Assembly (NCBI GenBank): GCA_018399435.1
Contig: JAGYOJ010000002.1
Span: 1 to 26,761, forward strand
From: Actinomycetota bacterium
GTDB taxonomy: Bacteria > Actinomycetota > Humimicrobiia > Humimicrobiales > Humimicrobiaceae
Direction: 5' to 3'
Length of the DNA stretch: 26,761 bases
Part shown: positions 1-7,446 of the stretch, piece by piece
Layout of the letters: the number at the start of each line of letters is the position of its first letter
Position numbering within the stretch: the first letter of the stretch is position 1
Made by a program: the position numbers and the translations under genes
The notes under the pieces: generated by a model
The model's database searches: none
What the model was told of the DNA's origin: nothing
What the model saw: only the letters and a program-made list of their open reading frames with translations

Positions 1-67
1 CTTTCTTTTTTTACCTTATTTTTTCATCATTTATTTTTTTTAAAAAAAATAATAGTATAAATAAAAA

Positions 68-116
68 GTACACTAAAATTTAGTAACTTGATTTTCAAAA
101 ATATATAGTGTACAGT
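68..116 (+). promoter_or_regulatory. Candidate blaI-like promoter and operator
   Basis: A -35-like TTGATT (88-93) and a -10-like TACAGT (111-116) are 17 bases apart. The inverted heptamers GTACACT (68-74) and AGTGTAC (107-113) bracket the -35, and the second overlaps the -10. A 13-base near-palindrome ACTAAAATTTAGT (72-84) lies between them. This placement suits autorepression by the downstream regulator. Operator assignment is inference. Confidence 0.4.
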
Positions 117-148
117 CTTTGAAATTTTAAATAAAGGCGGTGATTACA

Positions 149-535
149 TTGACTAATAATCCTAAAAAGAAATCTGAAGAAATTGGAATAAATGGATTAA
201 ACAGCATAAGCAATCTGGAAGCAGATATTATGAAAATAGTTTGGGAAAGAAAACAAACTACGGTTAGGGAAGTACATGAGCTTATGTTAAGAAATGAAAT
301 GGAGCAGAAAAAACAGGGGTTTATCCCTTATACTACTGTAATGTCTACAATGAATACTTTGGCTGATAAGGGACTGCTTGAGCAGGATAAAAGTTCAAAA
401 ACCTATATTTATAAGCCAGCTGTATCTGAAAAAGAATTGGCTAAAAGCATCATTAAATCTGTATCGGATAAGATATTGGGGGGAACTGAAGCTGAAAAAA
501 AAGTTAAAAAATTAATTGAAGAAATAGATAAATAA
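149..535 (+). CDS. BlaI/MecI/CopY-family transcriptional repressor
   Basis: Winged-helix repressor of the BlaI/MecI/CopY (Penicillinase_R) family, 128 residues from the chosen start. The family pattern is clear: a helix-turn-helix segment reading LEADIMKIVWERKQTTVREV, then PYTTVMSTMNTLADKGLL as the recognition region, the wing, and a C-terminal helical dimerisation segment. I start at TTG 149 because an AGGCGG ribosome-binding site (135-140) lies 8 bases upstream. The in-frame GTG at 140 falls inside that site. Family members bind palindromic operators and are often inactivated by a partner M56 peptidase (BlaR1/MecR1); no such gene follows here. It converges with the last gene of the Wood-Ljungdahl run, with only 4 bases between stop codons. 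Its target is unknown; autoregulation is likely from the inverted repeat in its promoter. Confidence 0.85.
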   Translation: MTNNPKKKSEEIGINGLNSISNLEADIMKIVWERKQTTVREVHELMLRNEMEQKKQGFIPYTTVMSTMNTLADKGLLEQDKSSKTYIYKPAVSEKELAKSIIKSVSDKILGGTEAEKKVKKLIEEIDK

Positions 536-539
536 AAAT

Positions 540-812
540 TTATTCTTTGCCCAAATCTATACTATCAACTTTTGCAACTATAACCGAATCTATACTTTTA
601 TCCTTAGTTAATCTAGTTTGGCGGGCCGAGCTCCCATTTACCACTAAAACTTTTTCACCAATGCCTACACCAATTAAATCAACAGCCACCACAAAAGGGG
701 CCAGCCTTTTGCCATCTAGACCAATTGCCTTCACAATTAAAAGTGACTTTCCGGCAAGGCTTTCATCTTTTTGGGTACAAACTACATTTCCAATAACTTC
801 ACTTAAAACCAT
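540..812 (-). CDS. EutN/CcmL-family microcompartment vertex protein (copy 2)
   Basis: A 90-residue EutN/CcmL (BMC-P) protein, the pentamer that caps vertices of bacterial microcompartment shells. The family hallmarks are present: the N-terminal strand VLSEVIGNVVCT, the glycine-rich GVGIGEKVLVVNGSSARQ loop, and the C-terminal VIVAKVDSI strand. This copy is canonical, with GSSAR intact. It begins 11 bases after the stop of the first copy and is last in the run that starts with the RACo gene. No hexameric (BMC-H) or trimeric shell gene and no encapsulated enzyme is in the window. It is either a satellite of a shell locus elsewhere or a repurposed free pentamer. Confidence 0.9.
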   Translation of the reverse strand: MVLSEVIGNVVCTQKDESLAGKSLLIVKAIGLDGKRLAPFVVAVDLIGVGIGEKVLVVNGSSARQTRLTKDKSIDSVIVAKVDSIDLGKE

Positions 813-823
813 TTCTATCCCTT

Positions 824-1102
824 TTAAGCATTTTTATTTATATTAACTTTATCTATCATGGCTACCACAGTTGCATCAGTAGGCACAAATTCTTCATCAA
901 ATGCCCACGTGGCTTCAGAGCCATCTTCATAGCCTACAAGATCACCAATTCCTGAAGAAGTAGAATCTAATGCAACCAGAATATTGCCAGCATCTTTTCC
1001 AGTCTCCAGGTCAACTGGCTGAAGCACCTGGATTTTTTTGCCAATAAGGCCTTCGTGTTTTACAGTAGATACAATTTTGCCGATTACCCTTGCATAGTAC
1101 AT
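824..1102 (-). CDS. EutN/CcmL-family microcompartment vertex protein (copy 1, divergent)
   Basis: A 92-residue EutN/CcmL (BMC-P) protein. It shows the MYYARVIGKIVSTVKHEGLIGKK start, LVALDSTSSGIGDLVGY and the C-terminal PTDATVVAMIDKVN strand. The usual GSSAR motif is degenerate (GSEATWAF), so this copy differs from its neighbour at a conserved inter-subunit loop. An AGAGG ribosome-binding site lies 8 bases before the ATG. It follows folD by 38 bases in the same direction. Two unlike vertex proteins side by side may form different pentamers, or mixed ones. A role in a compartment linked to one-carbon metabolism is inference. Confidence 0.9.
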   Translation of the reverse strand: MYYARVIGKIVSTVKHEGLIGKKIQVLQPVDLETGKDAGNILVALDSTSSGIGDLVGYEDGSEATWAFDEEFVPTDATVVAMIDKVNINKNA

Positions 1103-1140
1103 AAATTCTACCTCTTACAGGAATTAATTTTATCACAAAC

Positions 1141-2064
1141 TTATTTCATTCCAACAGTTTTTTTAGCCGCCATTAAAGTATTTTTCAAAAGCATGGCTAT
1201 AGTCATTGGCCCCACGCCGCCAGGCACAGGGGAAATATAGCTAGCCTTTGGCTCTACCCTAAGATAATCTACATCGCCAATCAGTGTAGCCTGTTTTTTA
1301 TCAAAATCTTCTTTTCTCCATTCCAAAAGTTCACTGCTGGCTTTATCTTTAGTAATCCTATTAATGCCAACATCAATAACAACTGCCCCCTCTTTTACCA
1401 TGTCTTCTTTTATAAGGTAAGGAACGCCTGCTGCAACTATTAAAATATCGGCATCTTTTGTATGCATCTTTAAATCCCTTGTTTCTATATGGCATATAGT
1501 AACAGTTGCCCATTCATTAAGCAGTAGCAGGCTGCAGGGTTTTCCTACTATTTCACTATGGCCCACCATGGTTGCATTTTTCCCTTTTAAGGCAATATTT
1601 GTCCTTTTTAGCATTTCAATAATGCCTAAAGGAGTTGCCGGAACAAAGCAGTCTTTCTGGGCTACAAGTTTTCCCATGTTTATTGGGTGAAACCCATCAA
1701 CATCTTTATCTGGAGAAATAGCTTCTAAAACCTTGTTTTTATCAACTTGTTCAGGCAAAGGAAGCTGAACCAGTATTCCGTGTATATCATCTCTTGAATT
1801 TAGCTTTTCTATTTCTTTTAGTATGTCTTCTGTAGAAACAGAGTCATCCATTTTAATAGACTCTGACATTATTCCAACCTGCTCGCAGCCCCTTTGCTTG
1901 CTGGCAACATATACCTTGGATGCAGGGTTTTCGCCTACTAGTATTACTGCCAGACCTGGCCTTTTTCCCTTTTCTTTTTCCATTCTTTCAATTTCTGCTT
2001 TTACTTCATTTTTTATCTGCTTTGAAATTTCAGTTCCGCTTATTATCTCTGCTATTTTAATCAC
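1141..2064 (-). CDS. folD: Methylenetetrahydrofolate dehydrogenase / methenyltetrahydrofolate cyclohydrolase
   Basis: Bifunctional cytoplasmic FolD, interconverting 10-formyl-, 5,10-methenyl- and 5,10-methylene-THF in the methyl branch of the Wood-Ljungdahl pathway. Visible motifs, numbered from the GTG at 2064: VGENPASKVYVASK with Tyr52 and the catalytic Lys56, GILVQLPLP with Gln100, DVDGFHPINMGKL with Asp123, the dinucleotide-binding GHSEIVGKP, and the C-terminal PGGVGPMTIAMLL. The usual PCTP motif reads PATP. Length (307) is normal. The GTG start overlaps its own ribosome-binding site (AGAGG at 2064-2068), whereas an ATA codon at 2053-2055 sits 8 bases from that site and would give the N-terminus AEIISG, closer to family length. 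The true start is therefore uncertain. It lies 33 bases after fhs, and no separate cyclohydrolase (fchA) is present. Confidence 0.95.
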   Translation of the reverse strand: MIKIAEIISGTEISKQIKNEVKAEIERMEKEKGKRPGLAVILVGENPASKVYVASKQRGCEQVGIMSESIKMDDSVSTEDILKEIEKLNSRDDIHGILVQLPLPEQVDKNKVLEAISPDKDVDGFHPINMGKLVAQKDCFVPATPLGIIEMLKRTNIALKGKNATMVGHSEIVGKPCSLLLLNEWATVTICHIETRDLKMHTKDADILIVAAGVPYLIKEDMVKEGAVVIDVGINRITKDKASSELLEWRKEDFDKKQATLIGDVDYLRVEPKASYISPVPGGVGPMTIAMLLKNTLMAAKKTVGMK

Positions 2065-2097
2065 CTCTTTTAACTAAAATTAATAATTTAAAATTTA

Positions 2098-3795
2098 TTA
2101 AAATAGACCAACTATATTTCCATCATCATCTATATCCACTTTTGTACCTGCAGGCACTTTTGGCAATCCCGGCATTGTTCTCATCTCGCCAAGCAGTGGA
2201 TACAAGAATCCTGCTCCAACTGAAGCCCTTACATCCCTTATTGGAACTGTAAAGCCTTTAGGCCTTCCTTTTAGATTAGGATCATGGCTAAGTGAGAGGT
2301 GGGTTTTTGCCATGCATATTGGAAGCTTGTCAAATCCTTGTTTTGTATACAGGTCAATCATGTCTTCAGCTTTTGGCAAGAAGTGTACGCCGTCAGCGCC
2401 ATAAATTTTAGTTGCAATAGTCTCTATTTTCTTCTTTATAGGCCAATCTAGTGGATAAAGGAATTTAAATTCTGACTTTTTCTCAGCTGCTTTTGCAACT
2501 GCTTCAGCAAGCTTTTCTCCGCCTTCTCCGCCTTTTAACCAAACTTTGCTAACCACTGCATCTTCAGCGCCAGCTGCTATTGCTTTTTCTTTTATAGCAT
2601 CTATTTCTTCCTGGGTATCAGCACCAAAATGGTTTATTGCAACTACGGCCTGGATACCATGCATTCTAACATTTTCTATCATCTTTTCCAGGTTTTCACA
2701 GCCTTTTTTAACCGCTTCTACATTTGGGGTGTTCATCTTTTCTTCATCAACGCCTTGCCCTGGAATAAATTCAAAACCGCCGCCATGCATCTTAAGCGCC
2801 CTTACAGTGGCCACTATTACTACAGCATCTGGCTTTAGCCCGCTGTACCTGCATTTAATATTAAAGAATTTCTCAGCTCCAATATCAGCCCCAAAACCGC
2901 TTTCTGTAACTACATAATCCCCTAATTTTATGGCCATCAAGTCGGCCAGTATTGATGAGTTGCCATGGGCAATATTTGCAAATGGCCCTGCATGGACAAA
3001 ACAGGGAGTATGTTCAAGAGTTTGAAGCAAGGTTGGTTTTATTGCATCTTTTAGTAGAACTGTCATTGCGCCAGCGCATTTAAGGTCTTCAGCTGTTACC
3101 GCCTTTCCATCAGGTGTAGAGCCTACAGTCATTTTAGAAAGTTTTTCCCTTAAATCTTTTAAGCCCGTGGTAAGCGCCAGTATTGCCATAACCTCGGATG
3201 CAACAGTGATATCATAACCAGTTTCTCTTGGAACTCCATTTAACTTTCCGCCAAGCCCAACAACTATGTTCCTTAAGGCCCTGTCGCTTACGTCAACAAC
3301 CCTATTAAGGGATATGCTGAACGGGTCAATTTCTAATTCATTGCCCTTCATTATGTGGGTATCAAGAAAAGCTGCCAAAAGGTTATGGGCTACTCCAACA
3401 GCATGTATGTCGCCAGTAAGATGCAAATTAAAGTCTTCCATTGGAAGAACCTGGGAGTTTCCGCCCCCGGCTGCCCCTCCCTTAATGCCAAAAACGGGGC
3501 CAAGGGACGGCTGCCTTATGCAGGTGACAGTCTGCTTGCCAATCCTATTTAATGCCATGCTCAAGCCTATAGTGGTTACAGTTTTGCCCTCCCCCAGGGG
3601 AGTGGGTGTTATGGCTGTTACATCAATATACTTTCCATTAGGCCTGCCCTTTAAGGCATCAAGAACTGATAATTCCACCTTTGCCTTATAATTTCCATAA
3701 AGCTCCAGATACTTTTGATCAAGTCCTACAGAATCAGCAATTTCAGAAATATGTTTCATTTTTGCCGCTTGTGCAATTTCAATATCGCTTTTCAA
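2098..3795 (-). CDS. fhs: Formate-tetrahydrofolate ligase (formyl-THF synthetase)
   Basis: Activates formate with ATP and THF to 10-formyl-THF, the first folate step of the methyl branch. The protein is 565 residues from the chosen start and matches the family throughout: KSDIEIAQAAKM at the N-terminus, the P-loop TPTPLGEGKT at about 63-72, CIRQPSLGPVFGIKGGAAGGG, and the C-terminal IDDDGNIVGLF. I choose TTG 3795 because AAAGGAG lies 5 bases upstream and the protein then begins KSDIEIAQ, as in other family members. The upstream in-frame TTG (3825) would add ten atypical residues. It sits between acsC and folD in the same direction. Confidence 0.96.
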   Translation of the reverse strand: MKSDIEIAQAAKMKHISEIADSVGLDQKYLELYGNYKAKVELSVLDALKGRPNGKYIDVTAITPTPLGEGKTVTTIGLSMALNRIGKQTVTCIRQPSLGPVFGIKGGAAGGGNSQVLPMEDFNLHLTGDIHAVGVAHNLLAAFLDTHIMKGNELEIDPFSISLNRVVDVSDRALRNIVVGLGGKLNGVPRETGYDITVASEVMAILALTTGLKDLREKLSKMTVGSTPDGKAVTAEDLKCAGAMTVLLKDAIKPTLLQTLEHTPCFVHAGPFANIAHGNSSILADLMAIKLGDYVVTESGFGADIGAEKFFNIKCRYSGLKPDAVVIVATVRALKMHGGGFEFIPGQGVDEEKMNTPNVEAVKKGCENLEKMIENVRMHGIQAVVAINHFGADTQEEIDAIKEKAIAAGAEDAVVSKVWLKGGEGGEKLAEAVAKAAEKKSEFKFLYPLDWPIKKKIETIATKIYGADGVHFLPKAEDMIDLYTKQGFDKLPICMAKTHLSLSHDPNLKGRPKGFTVPIRDVRASVGAGFLYPLLGEMRTMPGLPKVPAGTKVDIDDDGNIVGLF

Positions 3796-3881
3796 CTTTT
3801 CTCCTTTCCTATCATATACAATCAAAATTAATATAAAAAATTCTTAGATGGCATTATAACAAACATGTTACAAATAATCTA

Positions 3882-5231
3882 TCATGAGACATATTCCTTT
3901 AAAAATTTTGGCACTTCTCCTGCTTCCCTAGGCCCAACTATTATACTCCAGCCCTCTTCGAGCTCATCTTCTAATTCACCCTGGAGTTGTGCTACATACC
4001 CTGGGATAATTAACTTCCTTGTTTTAACCTTTTCTTCTATCCCGCTTTTTTTAATATATTGGGCAATAAGCTCTGGTATAAATTTACCTGCTGCCCAGGC
4101 AGTTAGAACTGACTGGCCTTCTACATCCATTACAAGAAGCCAGCAGGGCACCCTGCTATTTTCAATTTCACCTGAAATTATAAAATAGGTTAATGAAAAA
4201 TTGGTAGTTATAAGCACTGGAGAGTTTTCATCAGGATTTCCAATTTCATAGATTTTCTGTTCAACTTGCATGGGCTGCCTTGGATCTGTGTAAATGTTTT
4301 GCCTGTAAACCAACAATGGATAAATATTTTCTGCTTCAGCATTTGAAAGAACTATGATAGACCCGTATTTAGAAACAAAGATTGAAGCAATTAAGGCCTC
4401 CGTTAAAGAATCTTCAGCCATTTCATTAGGGAATACTATTGTTGGATAGCCAAAAAGCCTGTTTTTCTTCTTAATTGCTGCAGTCCTCAAGATTATTTGA
4501 TTAAAAAAGTCTTCTTTTAGATCTCTTTTCCCTATATCTATTACTGCGTTTTTGATTCCATTTTCCCTAATTTTTTCAGTTAAAGACAGAATATCCTCAA
4601 ATGTCTCGCCCCTTACTACAATTGGGCAACCAGTATCTTTGCTTATCTTTATAAAGTCATCCATATTTTCTTTTGTGGCAGCATGCAGTAATGGCTTTTT
4701 ATCTTTAAGCTCTCCTGCCAGATCCCCTAGAACTTGCAGGTCCCCAGACATTAAAACCAAGGGTTTTAATGTAAGCGAGCTAACTTTTTTTACAATGTCC
4801 TTAAATTTGCCTGCATCTTTTGACTTATTATTAATACAGATAGCATCTACCTTTAAAATCTGGCCCACTCTCTCATATTCAGTTTCATTAACTTTTTTTA
4901 TAACTTTTTCTATTTCCCCATCGCTTAAGCTATCATCAATATTTACAGCAAAAGCGTTTTGGTTTACAAATGTTCTATCATGCCTAAAAAGGACATTTTC
5001 TTCTCCTACCACAAAAGCATCATCGCCGTTTCCTATCTCAACTTTTAGTATAGGTGGCTGCGATGCTTCTTCTAATTCGCTTTTTGCTTCTTCTGAAACA
5101 TGGGGGCACTTATCAAGCTCAACCTTTCCTGCGGCAAGCTGCATGGCAAAAGCCAGGCAAGTGGGAAAACCACAATCCTTGCAATTGGTTTTTGGAAGTT
5201 TTTTAAATATTTCTAAGCCGCTTAAAGCCAT
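3882..5231 (-). CDS. acsC: Corrinoid/iron-sulfur protein large subunit (CoFeSP gamma)
   Basis: Large subunit of the corrinoid Fe-S protein, which carries the methyl group from methyl-THF to acetyl-CoA synthase. The N-terminal [4Fe-4S] domain shows Cys17, Cys20, Cys25 and Cys42 in the order CxxCxxxxC then C. A TIM-barrel region follows, and the C-terminal cobalamin-binding domain ends with IIPGYVAQLQGELEDELEEGWSIIVGPREA. Length (449) is normal. A strong AAGGAG site lies 5 bases before the ATG. It is directly downstream of acsB (34-base gap) and upstream of fhs. AcsD, the small subunit, is encoded further upstream in the same run. The AcsE methyltransferase that would load it is not in the window. 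Confidence 0.96.
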   Translation of the reverse strand: MALSGLEIFKKLPKTNCKDCGFPTCLAFAMQLAAGKVELDKCPHVSEEAKSELEEASQPPILKVEIGNGDDAFVVGEENVLFRHDRTFVNQNAFAVNIDDSLSDGEIEKVIKKVNETEYERVGQILKVDAICINNKSKDAGKFKDIVKKVSSLTLKPLVLMSGDLQVLGDLAGELKDKKPLLHAATKENMDDFIKISKDTGCPIVVRGETFEDILSLTEKIRENGIKNAVIDIGKRDLKEDFFNQIILRTAAIKKKNRLFGYPTIVFPNEMAEDSLTEALIASIFVSKYGSIIVLSNAEAENIYPLLVYRQNIYTDPRQPMQVEQKIYEIGNPDENSPVLITTNFSLTYFIISGEIENSRVPCWLLVMDVEGQSVLTAWAAGKFIPELIAQYIKKSGIEEKVKTRKLIIPGYVAQLQGELEDELEEGWSIIVGPREAGEVPKFLKEYVS

Positions 5232-5265
5232 AAATTACTCCTTTGTCTTTGTGTTTTCAATATTT

Positions 5266-7446
5266 TTACATCATTGGTTCCATCTCTAATGCTGGATGGT
5301 TTACCTTCTGGATCCATTCCAATACTTCTTCTTCTGTTTCTGCTTCTTCTTCTGTAGCAATCTTATCTAAAAAGTCTTCCATTCCCATTTCTTTGGCTCT
5401 TTCTACAAGCAAATCTTTAATCTCTTCTTTTAATTCCTTGGGCATCCACACCAGCCTTTTAAGCCCCCCGTCTGCCCTTATGAATTTCTTGGACCCTATA
5501 AAGAATTTGCTTATCCCTATAAAGCCGGGGGTTTGTATTCCTCCTCCAACCATTCCTGCAATTGTTGAAAATTTCATTCCACAAGGAGTCATTCCCCCGT
5601 GTTCCCTGTTTACTGCCATAATTCCATTGGTAGAAGGGAGGATAGTGGCTATAACTTCAAAACACCCGCAAGAAGTCATTGGATCTTGTATCATTGAATA
5701 TGCAGAAAAAGATTCTAAATTCTGGTTTGAAGCCTTGTATACGAATTCATTTACGCCTTTCCATATCCCTAGTTGTTCATCAAGGGTTTCACCCTTTTTA
5801 ACGGGCTGGTTTGGCCCTGCAGGGCTTATTTCATAAGCGGCCCTGCAGTCAAGCCAGTTATAAGCTCCGCAAAGCCCTGGCCTTTCAGGAGATACCACAC
5901 AAACATGGTTTGGAGCAAATGACTGGCACAAGGTGCAAGAATAATAAGTATCTACAGATTCATCTGTAAGGGCTCCCATTCTTTCGTCCCTTGTTTTAAA
6001 TATTTTTCTTGCTTTTTCTTTTAAAGCCATTACATCTTCTGGATTGGTATAAATTTTTACTTGCACTTTATCTAAGATATTCCCAAAATCAGAATGCATC
6101 TTAGCATGTATAACTGTTCCAATATGCTTTATTTTAAAACCATTTTTTACTGCGTCCTTTGAAAACCTTATCCATGATATATCCCTCTGGCCCATGTGAA
6201 AAACTCCAGAAGGGTAATTTAGGAAATAATGGATCTGCCTTTCTGTAACAGGCTCAAAATCCTGCTGCATTTTCCTTCCTGATACTTCCACTAATATGCC
6301 CAGGGGCAAAACATCACCTTCCCCGACATCATCCACTTCCGGCCCTATAACTTCAATTTTGCCGTCTTCGACTTCAGAAGAATCTGCCATAACTAAAAGT
6401 TCTACAGCATCGCTTTTGTTTCCGCCAAATTCTAAATAAGTGTTTTCCTTTCTAACCCTCTCGCCTTCAAATGCCGGCCCGAAAGGAACAGGCACATCCA
6501 CTTTTTCAACTGTAATTTTTAGGCCCCTGATTTCAATAGCCTTGGTTACCATTTCCTCTTCATCTATATTTGAAACTACGTGCTCATAAGTGCAAACTCC
6601 CCTGGGAAGTATTTCCGGTATTGGCGTATTGGCAACAGTAGGAAACCCAAAATTAATGGCCCCTGCAGCATTAGCATATTTTTCATCGTCAACTTCTCCC
6701 AAAGCCAGGACAAAAGCAAATACCCTGGATTTATTATATAGAAGCATTCTCCTGTAATCCCCGGGCTGTACGCCCCCGAAACTCATTGCTGCCCTTGCAG
6801 CAAATCCTAAGGCATAAACGGCAGCACTTATGTCCTTGCCAAAAGGAACCAGCCTTGTCTCCCAGCCAAGGTCTACCCCTTCTTCTGCTAACTGCTCTGA
6901 CATAGTAATGCCATTAGTAGACCCTGCCATAAATACATATATACTTTTCTCCTGCAGTTCCCTTGCTATCTGGACTGCCATTTCATTGGTGGATGCAGCC
7001 CCAACGCATGCAGCAAAGCCTGGAGCTGTACCGTCTACAAATTCTATTCCGCGCTCCCTTATAATCTTATCTTCAGCCGCCCCCAGCCAGATCCCGTTCT
7101 CGGGAGTAGGTTCCTCTAAATACTTTATTGCTTCAATAATTTCTTCAACCCATAAAGTCGCAATGCCCGCATCTAGCGTGCCCCCAAGATATGGAATCCA
7201 AACCCTGTCACTGGGAATCTGGGGCAATAATTTTTTTGCTTCTTCTATTACTTCAAAACAGTCGCCAAGTTTTTCTACTTTAATTCCGGTCATGCTATAA
7301 ATTATGGGGAGGAAATAACCGGTATCAGGAAATTCAAGTTTCTGATCTTCTCCTTTTTCTTCAATAGCTTCCTTTACCTTATTTTCTGCATTCTCAACAA
7401 TCTTATGCGCGCCTTTAATGGCACTTATTGCTATAATCTTAGACAT
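5266..7446 (-). CDS. acsB: Acetyl-CoA synthase (CODH/ACS alpha/beta subunit)
   Basis: Condenses CO, a corrinoid-bound methyl group and CoA into acetyl-CoA at the Ni-Ni-[4Fe-4S] A-cluster. All A-cluster ligands are visible: Cys504, Cys507, Cys516 and Cys526 for the cubane and bridging site, and the Cys593-Gly-Cys595 motif for the distal nickel. Length (726) and these positions run two residues below the Moorella enzyme as I recall it. The bacterial N-terminal domain that docks on CooS is therefore present, unlike the shorter archaeal form. The start overlaps the cooS stop by 8 bases, with an AGGAGG site inside cooS, so the two subunits are probably translated in a coupled way. Confidence 0.97.
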   Translation of the reverse strand: MSKIIAISAIKGAHKIVENAENKVKEAIEEKGEDQKLEFPDTGYFLPIIYSMTGIKVEKLGDCFEVIEEAKKLLPQIPSDRVWIPYLGGTLDAGIATLWVEEIIEAIKYLEEPTPENGIWLGAAEDKIIRERGIEFVDGTAPGFAACVGAASTNEMAVQIARELQEKSIYVFMAGSTNGITMSEQLAEEGVDLGWETRLVPFGKDISAAVYALGFAARAAMSFGGVQPGDYRRMLLYNKSRVFAFVLALGEVDDEKYANAAGAINFGFPTVANTPIPEILPRGVCTYEHVVSNIDEEEMVTKAIEIRGLKITVEKVDVPVPFGPAFEGERVRKENTYLEFGGNKSDAVELLVMADSSEVEDGKIEVIGPEVDDVGEGDVLPLGILVEVSGRKMQQDFEPVTERQIHYFLNYPSGVFHMGQRDISWIRFSKDAVKNGFKIKHIGTVIHAKMHSDFGNILDKVQVKIYTNPEDVMALKEKARKIFKTRDERMGALTDESVDTYYSCTLCQSFAPNHVCVVSPERPGLCGAYNWLDCRAAYEISPAGPNQPVKKGETLDEQLGIWKGVNEFVYKASNQNLESFSAYSMIQDPMTSCGCFEVIATILPSTNGIMAVNREHGGMTPCGMKFSTIAGMVGGGIQTPGFIGISKFFIGSKKFIRADGGLKRLVWMPKELKEEIKDLLVERAKEMGMEDFLDKIATEEEAETEEEVLEWIQKVNHPALEMEPMM

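Noticed and set aside
1..67. T-rich left edge as a terminator or repeat
   Set aside because: It shows homopolymer runs but no stem, and the adjoining gene lies outside the window.
140..148. GTG start of the BlaI-type gene at 140
   Set aside because: The codon lies within the ribosome-binding site of the TTG at 149.
4552..5289. Long + strand open frame opposite acsC
   Set aside because: It is serine- and phenylalanine-rich, has no family resemblance and mirrors a confidently identified gene.
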